Of a stretch of 53,858 bases of DNA, positions 27,155-37,648 are shown in pieces. Position numbers and translations under genes: made by a program. The DNA is from an uncultured Alphaproteobacteria bacterium (GTDB lineage: Bacteria; Pseudomonadota; Alphaproteobacteria; Rhodobacterales; Rhodobacteraceae), in NCBI GenBank assembly GCA_902599445.1, contig CACKFK010000008.1:1-53858 (forward strand), in the 5' to 3' direction. Each line of letters opens with the position of its first letter. Within the stretch, counting starts at the first letter, position 1. The notes under the pieces are model-generated. The model was not told where the DNA came from. It worked only from the letters and a program-made list of their open reading frames with translations, and searched no databases.

Positions 27155-27598
27155 ATGGTTAAGAGTATACATAGTGGTTCGTTCTTGATGACAGCACAGG
27201 ATGCTTTGGTTGCCATAATGGTTGCAGGAGGTGCGTCTGACGAAGATATTTCAAATAGAGAATTAGTCTCGATAAGCAGGATAGTTGATCATCTTCCAAT
27301 CTTTAAGGATTATGATCCTGGAAAGATAAAAACTATTGCTGAAACGGTGTTTGATTTATTTGAAGAAGAAGATGGGCTAGACGCGTTGTTTGGTCTAGTA
27401 AAAGAAGCACTACCTGAAAAATTATATGAGACAGCCTACGCACTGGCTTGTGATGTCGCTGCATCAGATGGGAGGTTACCGGAAGTACAACTACGCTTCT
27501 TGGAAGAAATCAGACATGAACTTAATATTGATCGCTTGCATGGAGCTGCCATAGAGAGAGGAGCTAGGGCTCGACACATGATGTTAGGACCAGCCTAA
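27155..27598 (+). CDS. TerB-like protein
   Basis: 147-residue helical protein of the TerB/TerB-N-like superfamily. The acidic pairs typical of the fold are visible: VAIMVAGGASDEDISNREL in the first half and ALACDVAASDGRLPEVQLRFLEEIRHEL in the second, each an internal repeat with a possible metal-binding acidic patch. Cytoplasmic, no signal peptide. AGGAGAG precedes the ATG. The specific role is unknown; tellurite resistance should not be assumed from the family name. Confidence 0.8.
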   Translation: MVKSIHSGSFLMTAQDALVAIMVAGGASDEDISNRELVSISRIVDHLPIFKDYDPGKIKTIAETVFDLFEEEDGLDALFGLVKEALPEKLYETAYALACDVAASDGRLPEVQLRFLEEIRHELNIDRLHGAAIERGARARHMMLGPA

Positions 27599-27642
27599 AT
27601 ATCGTTTGGGCAAGATCTCTTTGACTAATTTAAGCCTGGAAA

Positions 27643-28254
27643 TTATGGCCAAACACCTTTCTCTCTAAGTTCCGTAGAGGAAATGTTTCTCATGGGTCCT
27701 ATCAGTAGGGTCCATGCAGGTGGTGTAAGGTTAGAAAGACGAAAGGATTCTTCCGCTGGTATCCTGAAATGTCTGTAACGAACTGCAGCAGGAGATAAAC
27801 CAGCCTTAATTTGTTCTCCAGGTCTAGCAAGGACTCCGATAGGTACATTCTTCACTATCCAATTCCATTCATCCCAGTGATGAAAGTTCACCAAATTATC
27901 GGCCCCCATAAGCCAAACAAATTTTACGCCAGGATAAATGCGTTGAAGTTTATAGATGGTTTCAGCGGTAAACCTCGTCCTTAAACTGCTTTCAATATTT
28001 GTTATTGTTACAGCAGGATGCTGCATTATCCTTTTGGAGGCATGAAATCTCTTGGAAATAGTTTGAGGTTCTCTTTCTTTCAGGGGGTTACCTGGGCTAA
28101 CTAGCCACCAAATTCTTGACAAGTTAAAAGCTTTGATGGCCTGCTTCGTGATATGCACATGACCCTCATGGGGAGGATCAAATGAACCACCTAATAAACC
28201 AACCGTCAAGCCTGGTACTCCTAATGGGTGACCTATCAAAGTTTTCTCCTGCAA
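27643..28254 (-). CDS. nadD: Nicotinate-nucleotide adenylyltransferase
   Basis: Forms deamido-NAD from nicotinate mononucleotide and ATP in NAD synthesis. 203 residues: the nucleotidyltransferase start VGLLGGSFDPPHEGHVHITKQA, WWLVSPGNPLKE, FVWLMGADNLVNFHHWDEW, and the closing ISSTELREKG, which matches the ISSTxIR motif. The product is the substrate of the nadE enzyme encoded at 31.4-33.1 kb. Usual neighbours (obgE, proAB, rsfS) are not beside it. Confidence 0.95.
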   Translation of the reverse strand: MQEKTLIGHPLGVPGLTVGLLGGSFDPPHEGHVHITKQAIKAFNLSRIWWLVSPGNPLKEREPQTISKRFHASKRIMQHPAVTITNIESSLRTRFTAETIYKLQRIYPGVKFVWLMGADNLVNFHHWDEWNWIVKNVPIGVLARPGEQIKAGLSPAAVRYRHFRIPAEESFRLSNLTPPAWTLLIGPMRNISSTELREKGVWP

Positions 28255-28385
28255 AATGAAATTTAGTCTAACTTATCCCACTAATAGCAACTTTAAACCA
28301 TGGGAGATCAAACTCTTTGTTGCAATACCTAACGATTGTTTAATATAAATCCATCAGAACTACAAATTGTTGTAAAGGACAAACT

Positions 28386-30053
28386 ATGGCCTCAGTAAAA
28401 TATGTTTACCACATGAATGGTGTTTCGAAGACTTTTCCCGGAGGAAAGAAATGCTTTGAGAATATTCATTTGTCCTTCCTTCCTGGGGTCAAAATTGGAG
28501 TTGTTGGTGTTAACGGGGCTGGTAAGAGTAGTCTTATGAAAATCATGGCGGGCCTGGACAGGGAGTATACCGGTGAAGCTTGGTCAGCTGAAGGCATAAA
28601 TGTTGGCTATTTGCCACAGGAACCGCTTTTAAATGAAAGCCTGAATGTGAGGGACAATATTCTTGCCGGAATCTCCGACAAGAAGAAACTTTTGGATGAT
28701 TTTAATGATGTAGCAAATAAGTTGGGTGAAGATTATTCAGATGAAATCATGGAGAAAATGACAGCCCTTCAAGACAAGATCGATTCAGAAAATCTTTGGG
28801 AGCTTGATAATCAAATAAGCGTTGCAATGGAAGCATTAAGATGTCCGAGCGATGAAGCATCTGTAAAAGAACTATCTGGTGGAGAAAAAAGAAGGGTAGC
28901 TCTATGCCAGCTTCTATTAAGATCCCCGGAGCTGCTACTTTTAGATGAACCTACCAATCACTTAGATGCCGAAACTGTGGATTGGTTGCAAAGATATCTG
29001 ATAGAATATAAAGGAACCTGCTTAATCGTAACCCATGACCGATATTTTTTGGATGAAATAACGGGTTGGATCCTTGAACTCGATAGGGGAAAAGGTATCC
29101 CTTATGAGGGTAATTATACTAACTGGTTAGAACAAAAGTCGCAGAGGTTAAAAATTGAAGGTAAAGAAGATAAACGAAAGCAAAAGACCTTGGAAAAAGA
29201 GTTGGAATGGATAAGACAAGGGGCTAAAGCTCGTCAAGCCAAACAAAAGGCTAGAATTAGAGCATATGAAGAGCTCGCAGAAAATTCTGAAAAGGCGACA
29301 CTTTATGAAAGCCAAATAGTGATTCCTAATGGGCCAAGGCTTGGATCTAAAGTTCTAGAAGTTAAGAACCTAACTAAGCATTTTGAGAATAATGTGTTAT
29401 TTGAAGAGTTATCATTTTCTATACCGGCAGGTGGTATTGTTGGCATTATTGGCCCTAATGGTGCTGGGAAAACAAGCCTTTTCAAATTGATTACTGGAAC
29501 TGATGAACCCACAAGTGGAGAGGTCATTTTAGGAGATACAGTTCAATTATCTTTTGTGGATCAAATACGTGATGAGTTGGATTCCCAGAAGACTGTCTGG
29601 GAGGAAATCTCAGAAGGTCAGGAAATAGTAAAACTTGGTGACGCAGAGATAAATTCCAGAGCATATTGTAGCTCCTTCAACTTTAAGGGAACAGATCAAC
29701 AAAAAAATGTTGGTAAATTGTCAGGTGGTGAAAGAAACAGAGTGCACATAGCAAAAATGCTCAAAACAGGAGGTAATTTATTACTTCTTGATGAACCAAC
29801 TAATGATCTAGATGTAGAGACTTTAAGTGCTTTGGAGCATGCCATAACTAATTTCGCCGGTTCCGCTATGATTATTAGTCATGATCGTTTTTTCTTAAAT
29901 AGAATCTGTACACATATTCTTGCCTTTGAAGGGAATAGCCATGTCGAATGGTTTGAGGGAAATTTTGAAAATTATCTGAACGATAAGCGGAAGCGTTTAG
30001 GAGAAGATAGTATCAATCCAAAGCGCACCAAATATAAAAAATTTGAGATTTAA
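28386..30053 (+). CDS. ettA: ABC-F protein EttA (energy-dependent translational throttle)
   Basis: Soluble twin-ATPase that binds the ribosomal E site and gates elongation by energy state. 555 residues, EttA length. Domain 1: Walker A GVNGAGKSS near residue 44, signature LSGGEKRR, LLLLDEPTNHLDAE. The linker is charged (KKEDKRKQKTLEKELEWIRQGAKARQAKQKAR), with the WIRQGAKARQAK typical of EttA. Domain 2: GPNGAGKTS, LSGGERNR, LLLDEPTNDLDVE, MIISHDRFFLNRI. No membrane segments. Confidence 0.95.
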   Translation: MASVKYVYHMNGVSKTFPGGKKCFENIHLSFLPGVKIGVVGVNGAGKSSLMKIMAGLDREYTGEAWSAEGINVGYLPQEPLLNESLNVRDNILAGISDKKKLLDDFNDVANKLGEDYSDEIMEKMTALQDKIDSENLWELDNQISVAMEALRCPSDEASVKELSGGEKRRVALCQLLLRSPELLLLDEPTNHLDAETVDWLQRYLIEYKGTCLIVTHDRYFLDEITGWILELDRGKGIPYEGNYTNWLEQKSQRLKIEGKEDKRKQKTLEKELEWIRQGAKARQAKQKARIRAYEELAENSEKATLYESQIVIPNGPRLGSKVLEVKNLTKHFENNVLFEELSFSIPAGGIVGIIGPNGAGKTSLFKLITGTDEPTSGEVILGDTVQLSFVDQIRDELDSQKTVWEEISEGQEIVKLGDAEINSRAYCSSFNFKGTDQQKNVGKLSGGERNRVHIAKMLKTGGNLLLLDEPTNDLDVETLSALEHAITNFAGSAMIISHDRFFLNRICTHILAFEGNSHVEWFEGNFENYLNDKRKRLGEDSINPKRTKYKKFEI

Positions 30054-30083
30054 ATATCCTGTTTGTAGTCTATTTTTGTATCC

Positions 30084-31409
30084 TTACCGGGAGGGTATAA
30101 TCTGTAGTAGAGGCATTAATTTTGACATGTCTGGCCCAATGCTTTGTCCTGTAAGCGCCAGGCGTAATGGCATAAAAAGGGCCTTACCTTTACGCCCAGT
30201 TTTTTGTGATACTTCCTCTGTCCAACTATGCCAAGTGTTTTCATCATAGGGGGGGAGGGGCAACAATTTTAAAGCAGTTTTAACAAATGGCCCGTCCTCA
30301 TTACTTGCTACAACTTTAGGACCATTTTCACACAAATCCCAGAGCTCTATCATATCTTCGCGCTTATTAATGCTATCCCTAGCCATTTCCCAGAAAGGAG
30401 CAATTTTATCTTTAGGTACACCTATTTTTAGGAGATTTTCTTTGATGCTCCCCAAAGGGGTGGATTTCAATACCTTTGTAGAAATTGTGTGCAGTAGTTC
30501 GGGATCAAATTTTGTAGGTGTAGCACCAAAAGAATCTAGATTGAAATCGTCATAGATCTCTTTATATGTATGGAAGATTTTAACAGGTTTTGAAGAACCT
30601 AAGGTTGACAATAGACTTACTAGCGCCATGGGTTCAATGCCTGACAATCTCAAATCTCGTAGCGATAGGGATCCAAACCTTTTTGACAAATTGTCCCCAT
30701 CAAGACCTGTGAGTAAGGAATGGTGGCCATAAGCAGGAATACTGGACCCTAAGGTTTCCAACAGTTGAATTTGCGTTGCCGTATTTGTTATGTGATCAGA
30801 ACCTCTTATGACATGACTTACCTGGAAATCTATGTCATCACAAACTGATGCAATGGTATAAAGGAATTGCCCTCCCTCTTTCACAAAAACGGGATCTGAT
30901 AATGAAGCCAAATCAACGGAAACATTTCCAATTATTGCATCGTCCCATTGCACTTTTTGTTGTGTAAGTAGAAATCTCCAATGTGGCATTTTCCCCTCAC
31001 TTAGCATCAACTTCAATTCATTGCTTGGTATTTTCAGAGCTGAGCGGTCATAGATGGGTGGCTTACCCATATTTAGTAGTTTTTTTCGCTTCAATTCCAG
31101 TTCTGTAGTTGTCTCAAAGCATGGATATAACTTTTTCTCTTTCCTTAACTTATCTAAGACTTCATTGTAACGCTCAAATCTGAGTGATTGCTTTACAGTT
31201 TTGTCCCACTCTATCCCAAGCCACTCTAAATCCCATTTTATTTCATCTTCAAAGGCTTGGGTTGATCTTTCAATATCAGTATCATCTATTCGGAGTAAAA
31301 ATTTCCCACCATTTTTTTTTGTTATCAAGTAGTTGAATAGGGCTGTCCTGATGTTGCCAACATGCAAGTAACCAGTCGGTGATGGTGCAAAACGCGTTTG
31401 AATTGTCAT
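30084..31409 (-). CDS. gltX: Glutamyl-tRNA synthetase
   Basis: Class I synthetase charging tRNA-Glu (possibly also tRNA-Gln in organisms lacking GlnRS). About 441 residues: RFAPSPTGYLHVGNIRTALFNY (HIGH as HVGN), LLRIDDTDIERS, VIRGSDHITNTATQIQL, and the KMSKS equivalent NLSKRFGSLSL. The start is taken at the ATG at 31409, five codons inside the longest frame, because it overlaps the nadE stop as ATGA, which suggests translational coupling. A second gltX copy often exists in alphaproteobacteria; none is seen here. Confidence 0.94.
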   Translation of the reverse strand: MTIQTRFAPSPTGYLHVGNIRTALFNYLITKKNGGKFLLRIDDTDIERSTQAFEDEIKWDLEWLGIEWDKTVKQSLRFERYNEVLDKLRKEKKLYPCFETTTELELKRKKLLNMGKPPIYDRSALKIPSNELKLMLSEGKMPHWRFLLTQQKVQWDDAIIGNVSVDLASLSDPVFVKEGGQFLYTIASVCDDIDFQVSHVIRGSDHITNTATQIQLLETLGSSIPAYGHHSLLTGLDGDNLSKRFGSLSLRDLRLSGIEPMALVSLLSTLGSSKPVKIFHTYKEIYDDFNLDSFGATPTKFDPELLHTISTKVLKSTPLGSIKENLLKIGVPKDKIAPFWEMARDSINKREDMIELWDLCENGPKVVASNEDGPFVKTALKLLPLPPYDENTWHSWTEEVSQKTGRKGKALFMPLRLALTGQSIGPDMSKLMPLLQIIPSR

Positions 31410-33064
31410 GATGGATCTGTCCATTGTTGAACTAAGGGATATCTACGACTTAACCAAAATGAACCTTGTGTTAGATGAACACCTGGTGCAGATTGAAATC
31501 GTTTGTATTCAGAAGCATAAACCAACTTTTCTATTTTGCGGATTATCGCCAAGTCTATTCCTAATTTTGCAACTTCCCTAACGGACATATTATTTTCAAT
31601 CAAACTTTCCAAAATTAAATCCAAAAGATGATAAGGAGGTAGACTATCTTCATCTTTTTGACCTGGTCTCAATTCGGCAGAAGGAGGTTTCTCAAGGATC
31701 TTCTTAATAATTACTTCGCCACCTGGTCCTTTCATCCACGGTTTTTTTTGGGAGTTTCTCCATTTGCAAATATCATATAACCTAGTTTTATAAAGATCTT
31801 TGATTGGGTTATATCCTCCACACATATCGCCATAGATAGTTGAATAACCAACCGCAACTTCAGATTTATTGCCAGTTGTAAGAAGCATACTTCCAAATTT
31901 GTTTGATAGTGCCATCAGTAGGACACCTCTTATTCTAGATTGAATATTTTCTTCACTTAAATCTTGAGGCCTGTTCTTAAACTCTGGAGAAAGTGATCCT
32001 AATGTTATGTCAAATATTTCTGAAATAGGTATCGTTTTAATTTTGCAACCCAATTTTTTCACCAACGCATCAGCATCGTCTAAGGATCCTTTACTAGAAA
32101 ATTGAGATGGTAATCTTATGCAAGTCACGTTATTTGCTCCAAGAGCATCTACTGCAATAGTCGCAACTAAGGCACTGTCTATACCTCCAGATAATCCTAA
32201 AATAACTTTGGTAAAACCAGATTTTAGAACATAATCTTTGGTCCCTTCTGTTATTGCTCTATAATCCTGGGCTATATCAGTATCAATTTCTGTTACAAGA
32301 CTCTCACTATTACCTATGAATGGGTCCTGATTTCCTAGTTCTAAGAGTGATTTCTTTTCCTCAAATTGGGGTAGTTGCACTTTTACTTCCCCGTCCTTAC
32401 TCATCATAAAGGAACCCCCATCAAAAACCTGATCATCTTGTCCACCAACTAGGTTGAGATAAATTATTGGCAAATTGGTTTCCAAGCACCTTTGTCTAAC
32501 TATGCCCTGCCTTAATGACATTTTGTTTCTCTCATAAGGAGATCCATTAGGAGATAGTAAAAGGTCTGCACCTTTACGTTGAAGGGTATTTGTTACATCA
32601 CTATGCCAAATATCCTCACAAATCGGACAGCCAATTCTTAAGCCTTTTATTTTAACCACCTTCGCAACTCCCCCAGAATGAAAATATCGATTTTCATCAA
32701 ATATACCCAAGTTTGGGAGATGCTTTTTTTTTGTTATTATAGTTAGCTCACCTTTTTTTACTTGGAGATAAGCATTGTATAATTTATCTTTATCTAAGAT
32801 CGGTGCACCAAACAAAACAGAAGTTTCTCCAGAACATTCATTACTGATAATCTTTAAATATCTAGAAACATCCTTCAGAAATGAAGGCTTAAGGATAAGG
32901 TCCTGAACTTGGTAGCCAGTTAGAAACATTTCTGGGAAAGCAACAATGTCTATGTCGTCTTTCTTCGCTTCCTGATAAGCCCTTAATAATAAATCAGTAT
33001 TTTTGTTTAAGGCCCCAACAGTTGGGTTTACCTGAGCCAAGAGTATTCGGAGTTTATTGTTCAT
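31406..33064 (-). CDS. nadE: Glutamine-dependent NAD+ synthetase
   Basis: Amidates deamido-NAD to NAD+. It has two domains: an N-terminal nitrilase/glutaminase (LLAQVNPTVGALNKN, FPEMFLTGY, GCPICEDIWH with the catalytic Cys, LSPNGSPYERNK) and a C-terminal synthetase with the PP-loop VILGLSGGIDSALVATI, then TTGNKSEVAVGYSTIYGD. About 552 residues from the ATG at 33064. The longer frame starting at 33199 adds 45 residues unlike the family, so I reject it, although no strong ribosome binding site marks the chosen start. First gene of a two-gene operon with gltX. Confidence 0.94.
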   Translation of the reverse strand: MNNKLRILLAQVNPTVGALNKNTDLLLRAYQEAKKDDIDIVAFPEMFLTGYQVQDLILKPSFLKDVSRYLKIISNECSGETSVLFGAPILDKDKLYNAYLQVKKGELTIITKKKHLPNLGIFDENRYFHSGGVAKVVKIKGLRIGCPICEDIWHSDVTNTLQRKGADLLLSPNGSPYERNKMSLRQGIVRQRCLETNLPIIYLNLVGGQDDQVFDGGSFMMSKDGEVKVQLPQFEEKKSLLELGNQDPFIGNSESLVTEIDTDIAQDYRAITEGTKDYVLKSGFTKVILGLSGGIDSALVATIAVDALGANNVTCIRLPSQFSSKGSLDDADALVKKLGCKIKTIPISEIFDITLGSLSPEFKNRPQDLSEENIQSRIRGVLLMALSNKFGSMLLTTGNKSEVAVGYSTIYGDMCGGYNPIKDLYKTRLYDICKWRNSQKKPWMKGPGGEVIIKKILEKPPSAELRPGQKDEDSLPPYHLLDLILESLIENNMSVREVAKLGIDLAIIRKIEKLVYASEYKRFQSAPGVHLTQGSFWLSRRYPLVQQWTDPS

Positions 33065-33306
33065 TAGTGAATTATACGCTTCAAAACATCTGATTAACAA
33101 GTTCTGGTTTCTTTTACTATAAAAAGCTTTCCATGTGCTAACATTATTTACTGGTTGATTTGTCCATTGCTTATGAACTAAATATGTACTGGACAGCATA
33201 ATTTTAGTATGTGCATTAGCGATTAAGTATTCAAAGTTGTATGCGTGTAGTTTGTGAAACCCAGTTATGAAATATGGTCATGTGTCCTGACTATTAAGGA
33301 GCCAAA

Positions 33307-34716
33307 TTGAAACCTCTTAAATTAGATTTATTTTTTATTTTGTTACTAATTCTTTTATTGGGCTCTCGTCAGATTACCTATGCCAATGATAATATACAAC
33401 TCAAACAGTATGAGAGTGGTGGCATATATGAAGGAGAATTTAATGAAGGGAAACAACACGGCAAAGGCAAATATAGTTTGCCAAATGGTTACATTTATGA
33501 GGGAGAATGGCTTGATGGTAAAATAGAGGGAAAGGGAAAGGCTCAATACCCGGATGGATCAATTTACGAAGGGGGGTTCAAAGATGGCAAACACTCTGGG
33601 GAGGGTATTTTAATCTTTTCTGATGGAGCTAGGTACCAGGGTTCCTGGAGCAATGGGAATTTTGATGGCCTTGGGAGGTTAGAATATTCTAATGGTGTCA
33701 TCCTTGAAGGAAATTTTCTTAATGGAAAACTTGATGGATCAGGGAAGCAAATTAGTCCTAACGGGTACCTTTACGAAGGAGATTGGTCGAATGGCAAGAA
33801 GCTTGGTCAGGCTGTTATTAAGTATGAAGATGGGGGAATATATAAAGGATTAGTTTCTGATGGAATAAGGCATGGTTTAGGCAAACTAATACTAGAGGAT
33901 GGTACTATCTTAGAAGGAGTATTTCAATCAGGCACCTTAAATGGAGAAGGGATCGTAAGGTTTAAAAATGGAGACCAATATTCCGGAGAAATTTCAAAAG
34001 GTAAGATAGAGGGTCAAGGCAAAAAGAATTATTCATCAGGAGCGAATTATGAAGGGGGATTTTTAAATAATCAACATCATGGTTATGGGGTCTATAGAAC
34101 CGCCAAGGGATATGTAGCAGAAGGCAAATGGGTCAATGGACAGTTGCAAGGAAACGGTAAACTGACCTATCCGGATCTGTCTCATTACACGGGAGATTTG
34201 AAAGACGGAATCCCTAATGGCACTGGAACCATAACTTTCCCAGATGGGAGCAATTATACCGGGCAGTGGACGGATGGTACGATAAATGGATTTGGAACGG
34301 CTAGGTATTCCAATGGGCAAATCTATGAAGGTAATTTCAAGAACGGTAAGAACCATGGAAAAGGAAAAATGACCTTTGGTGACGGATATATTTATGAGGG
34401 ACTTTGGTCAAAGGGTCTTTTCGAAGGATTGGGTAAAGCTGAGTATACGGATGGCTCAGTTTACGAAGGGAACTTCAAGGATGGTAAGCGGCATGGAGTT
34501 GGAAAAATTACAATGGTAGATGGAGCAACTTTTGAAGGTAACTTTGAGAATGGTCAAATTAATGGTGATGGTGTAGCAGTCTACCCCAATGGTGACCGAT
34601 ATGAGGGATATTTCAAGAATGGTAAAAGGGATGGAAAGGGTAAAATAACTTATAAATCTGGAGTGACCTATGAAGGAAGCTGGAAAGAAAATAAGAGGAT
34701 TCCAGAAAATGAATAG
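33307..34716 (+). CDS. Secreted MORN-repeat protein
   Basis: 469 residues: a signal peptide (DLFFILLLILLLGSRQITYA), then 18 full and one partial 23-residue MORN repeats with the pattern YEGxFxxGKxxGxGKxxYxxG running to the end. There is no other domain. The start is TTG at 33307 with AGGAG 7 nt upstream. MORN repeats form extended beta-ribbon sheets that can bind lipids or act as spacers. An exported all-MORN protein would be periplasmic or surface-located, with function unknown. The long array of near-regular units favours expansion by internal duplication. Confidence 0.9.
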   Translation: MKPLKLDLFFILLLILLLGSRQITYANDNIQLKQYESGGIYEGEFNEGKQHGKGKYSLPNGYIYEGEWLDGKIEGKGKAQYPDGSIYEGGFKDGKHSGEGILIFSDGARYQGSWSNGNFDGLGRLEYSNGVILEGNFLNGKLDGSGKQISPNGYLYEGDWSNGKKLGQAVIKYEDGGIYKGLVSDGIRHGLGKLILEDGTILEGVFQSGTLNGEGIVRFKNGDQYSGEISKGKIEGQGKKNYSSGANYEGGFLNNQHHGYGVYRTAKGYVAEGKWVNGQLQGNGKLTYPDLSHYTGDLKDGIPNGTGTITFPDGSNYTGQWTDGTINGFGTARYSNGQIYEGNFKNGKNHGKGKMTFGDGYIYEGLWSKGLFEGLGKAEYTDGSVYEGNFKDGKRHGVGKITMVDGATFEGNFENGQINGDGVAVYPNGDRYEGYFKNGKRDGKGKITYKSGVTYEGSWKENKRIPENE

Positions 34717-34824
34717 GCCTCGTTCCCTGCTACAGACACGTATTATTTGGTTAATTTTTTAATAACGCTATTTGGCAGCTACATATCGCAAGGATATTTT
34801 TATTTAGGGATAAAAAGTATTTTG

Positions 34825-34914
34825 ATGTATAATAACAGAAAAAGAGTTTCCTTGCTTCTCCCGATGAAAAAGAGAAAAGCAAGCATAAAGACTCTTGGAG
34901 ATAGAAATGGATAA
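34825..34914 (+). promoter_or_regulatory. Possible leucine-rich leader ORF upstream of leuA
   Basis: An ATG at 34825 opens a 29-codon frame, MYNNRKRVSLLLPMKKRKA..., with three consecutive Leu codons (TTG CTT CTC, 34852-34860). Its stop (TAA 34912-34914) overlaps the leuA ATG at 34907. The Leu codons lie in the left arm of an RNA hairpin (CTTGCTT...AAGCAAG, with an outer CTC/GAG pairing). Leucine-codon leader peptides before leuA are known regulators. Here the ribosome binding site is weak and no terminator T-run follows, so coupling rather than attenuation would be the mechanism. Speculative. Confidence 0.3.
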
Positions 34915-36460
34915 AGCAGTAAAGGATCAAGTTCTAATATTTGATACCACACTTCGGGATGGAGAACAAAGTCCAGGAGCAACGATGTCACTTTCTGAGA
35001 AAATTGAGATCGCCGCATTATTGGATGAAATGGGTGTTGACATCATAGAGGCTGGCTTCCCGATAGCATCTGAGGGTGATTTTGAGGCTGTATCTGAAAT
35101 TTCAAAAATCATAGAAATTGCCAGTGTGTGTGGTTTGGCAAGAGCGAACAAAGTAGACATAGAAAGGTGTTGGCGAGCTGTTGAGAAATCAAATAAACCG
35201 AGAATACATACCTTCATTGGAACATCACCTTTGCATAGGGAATTTCAAGTCAGATTAACTAAAGAACAAGTTTTGGATAAAGTATTTGAAACGGTTAAGT
35301 TCGCTAAAACTTTCTGTGAAGATGTGCAATGGTCACCGATGGATGCAACGAGGACTGAAAGAGACTTTCTTATCAAAGTAGTGAGAGTAGCAATTGAAGC
35401 CGGTGCTTCAACAATAAATATACCAGATACTGTGGGTTACACTGCTCCGAAGGAGAGTGCAGAAATTATTAAGAATCTTTTCGCTACTATACCTGAAATG
35501 AAAGATATTATTGTGTCCACGCATTGCCACAATGATCTAGGAATGGCTACAGCAAATTCTCTTGCGGCTGTTGAGGCAGGTGCTCGGCAGGTGGAATGTA
35601 CTATCAACGGGTTGGGTGAAAGGGCGGGCAACACGGCTTTGGAAGAAATAGCGATGGCTCTCAGAGTAAGGCGGGATATTTTGCCTTTTAAAACGCGTTT
35701 AGATACCAAGAAACTAATCCAAGCTAGCCGTCTTGTATCAACGGTCTCTGGGTTTCCTGTACAATTTAATAAAGCAATAGTAGGAAAGAATGCTTTTGCA
35801 CATGAATCAGGAATTCATCAGGATGGTATGTTGAAACATGCTGGTACTTTTGAGATTATGAAACCTGAAGATATTGGGCTAACTGAAACAAACTTGGTTA
35901 TGGGAAAACATTCAGGGAGGGCAGCCTTAAGAAAGAAAATTTCCGATCTTGGTTTTAATTTGGGTGATAATCAGTTGCAGGACCTTTTTATAAGGTTTAA
36001 AGCTTTGGCTGACAGAAAAAAGGAAGTTTATGATGAAGACCTTCTGGCATTGTTAGCAGATAATTCTATGGCTAGAAACGATGAATTTTTACAGTTAGTT
36101 GATTTAGAAGTAAAGTGTGGTACTAGCTCTCCTCAAACAGCCAAAGCGGTAATTGTTATGCAAGGTAAAAACTATACAGTAGATTCAACAGGTGATGGCC
36201 CAGTGGACGCAGTCTTTAATGCAATAAAGAAAGTTTTTCCGCATTCTGCACATCTACAACACTTTCAAATACATGCGGTCACAGAAGGTACTGATGCTCA
36301 GGCTACTGTGTCAGTTCGACTAGAAGAGGCTGGCAAGATGGTGACAGGACAATCTTCAGATACAGATACTGTTGTGGCAAGTGCTAAAGCATATATCAAT
36401 TCTTTGAACAAACTTGTGCTAAGAAGAAGGAAAAAGGCGCCTGATTTTGTTGCTAATTGA
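34907..36460 (+). CDS. leuA: 2-isopropylmalate synthase
   Basis: Condenses acetyl-CoA with 2-oxoisovalerate, the first committed step of leucine synthesis. About 517 residues: catalytic start IFDTTLRDGEQSPGATMS, PDTVGYTAPKE, STHCHNDLGMATANSLAA (metal-binding HxH), INGLGERAGNTALEEIAMAL, then a C-terminal LeuA allosteric domain (from about residue 390, DLEVKCGTSSPQTAKAV...DGPVDAVFNAI) for leucine feedback inhibition. The start is ATG at 34907 with GGAG 6 nt before; the in-frame TTG upstream includes that site. Followed by the mre operon after 103 nt. Confidence 0.96.
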   Translation: MDKAVKDQVLIFDTTLRDGEQSPGATMSLSEKIEIAALLDEMGVDIIEAGFPIASEGDFEAVSEISKIIEIASVCGLARANKVDIERCWRAVEKSNKPRIHTFIGTSPLHREFQVRLTKEQVLDKVFETVKFAKTFCEDVQWSPMDATRTERDFLIKVVRVAIEAGASTINIPDTVGYTAPKESAEIIKNLFATIPEMKDIIVSTHCHNDLGMATANSLAAVEAGARQVECTINGLGERAGNTALEEIAMALRVRRDILPFKTRLDTKKLIQASRLVSTVSGFPVQFNKAIVGKNAFAHESGIHQDGMLKHAGTFEIMKPEDIGLTETNLVMGKHSGRAALRKKISDLGFNLGDNQLQDLFIRFKALADRKKEVYDEDLLALLADNSMARNDEFLQLVDLEVKCGTSSPQTAKAVIVMQGKNYTVDSTGDGPVDAVFNAIKKVFPHSAHLQHFQIHAVTEGTDAQATVSVRLEEAGKMVTGQSSDTDTVVASAKAYINSLNKLVLRRRKKAPDFVAN

Positions 36461-36563
36461 TAAAAAGGTTTTGTTTCCCTAACGATTATAAGTTTATTGG
36501 ACTGTGATGAGAAAAAGGATAATTTGGTCAAAATTGAAGGTGATTGGTTATAGGTTTGTTTAG

Positions 36564-37604
<1,041 letters not shown>

Positions 37605-37648
37605 TACTTTAATAATAGCATAATAATTTAGGAAATTATGTAACGAAG

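Noticed and set aside
27155-27598. Tellurite resistance function, together with the TerC gene
   Set aside because: The TerB-like and TerC genes are 18 kb apart, no other ter genes are present, and both families have general roles unrelated to tellurite.
33065-33199. 45-residue N-terminal extension of the NAD synthetase frame
   Set aside because: The residues do not resemble the family, whose homology begins at NKLRILLAQ.
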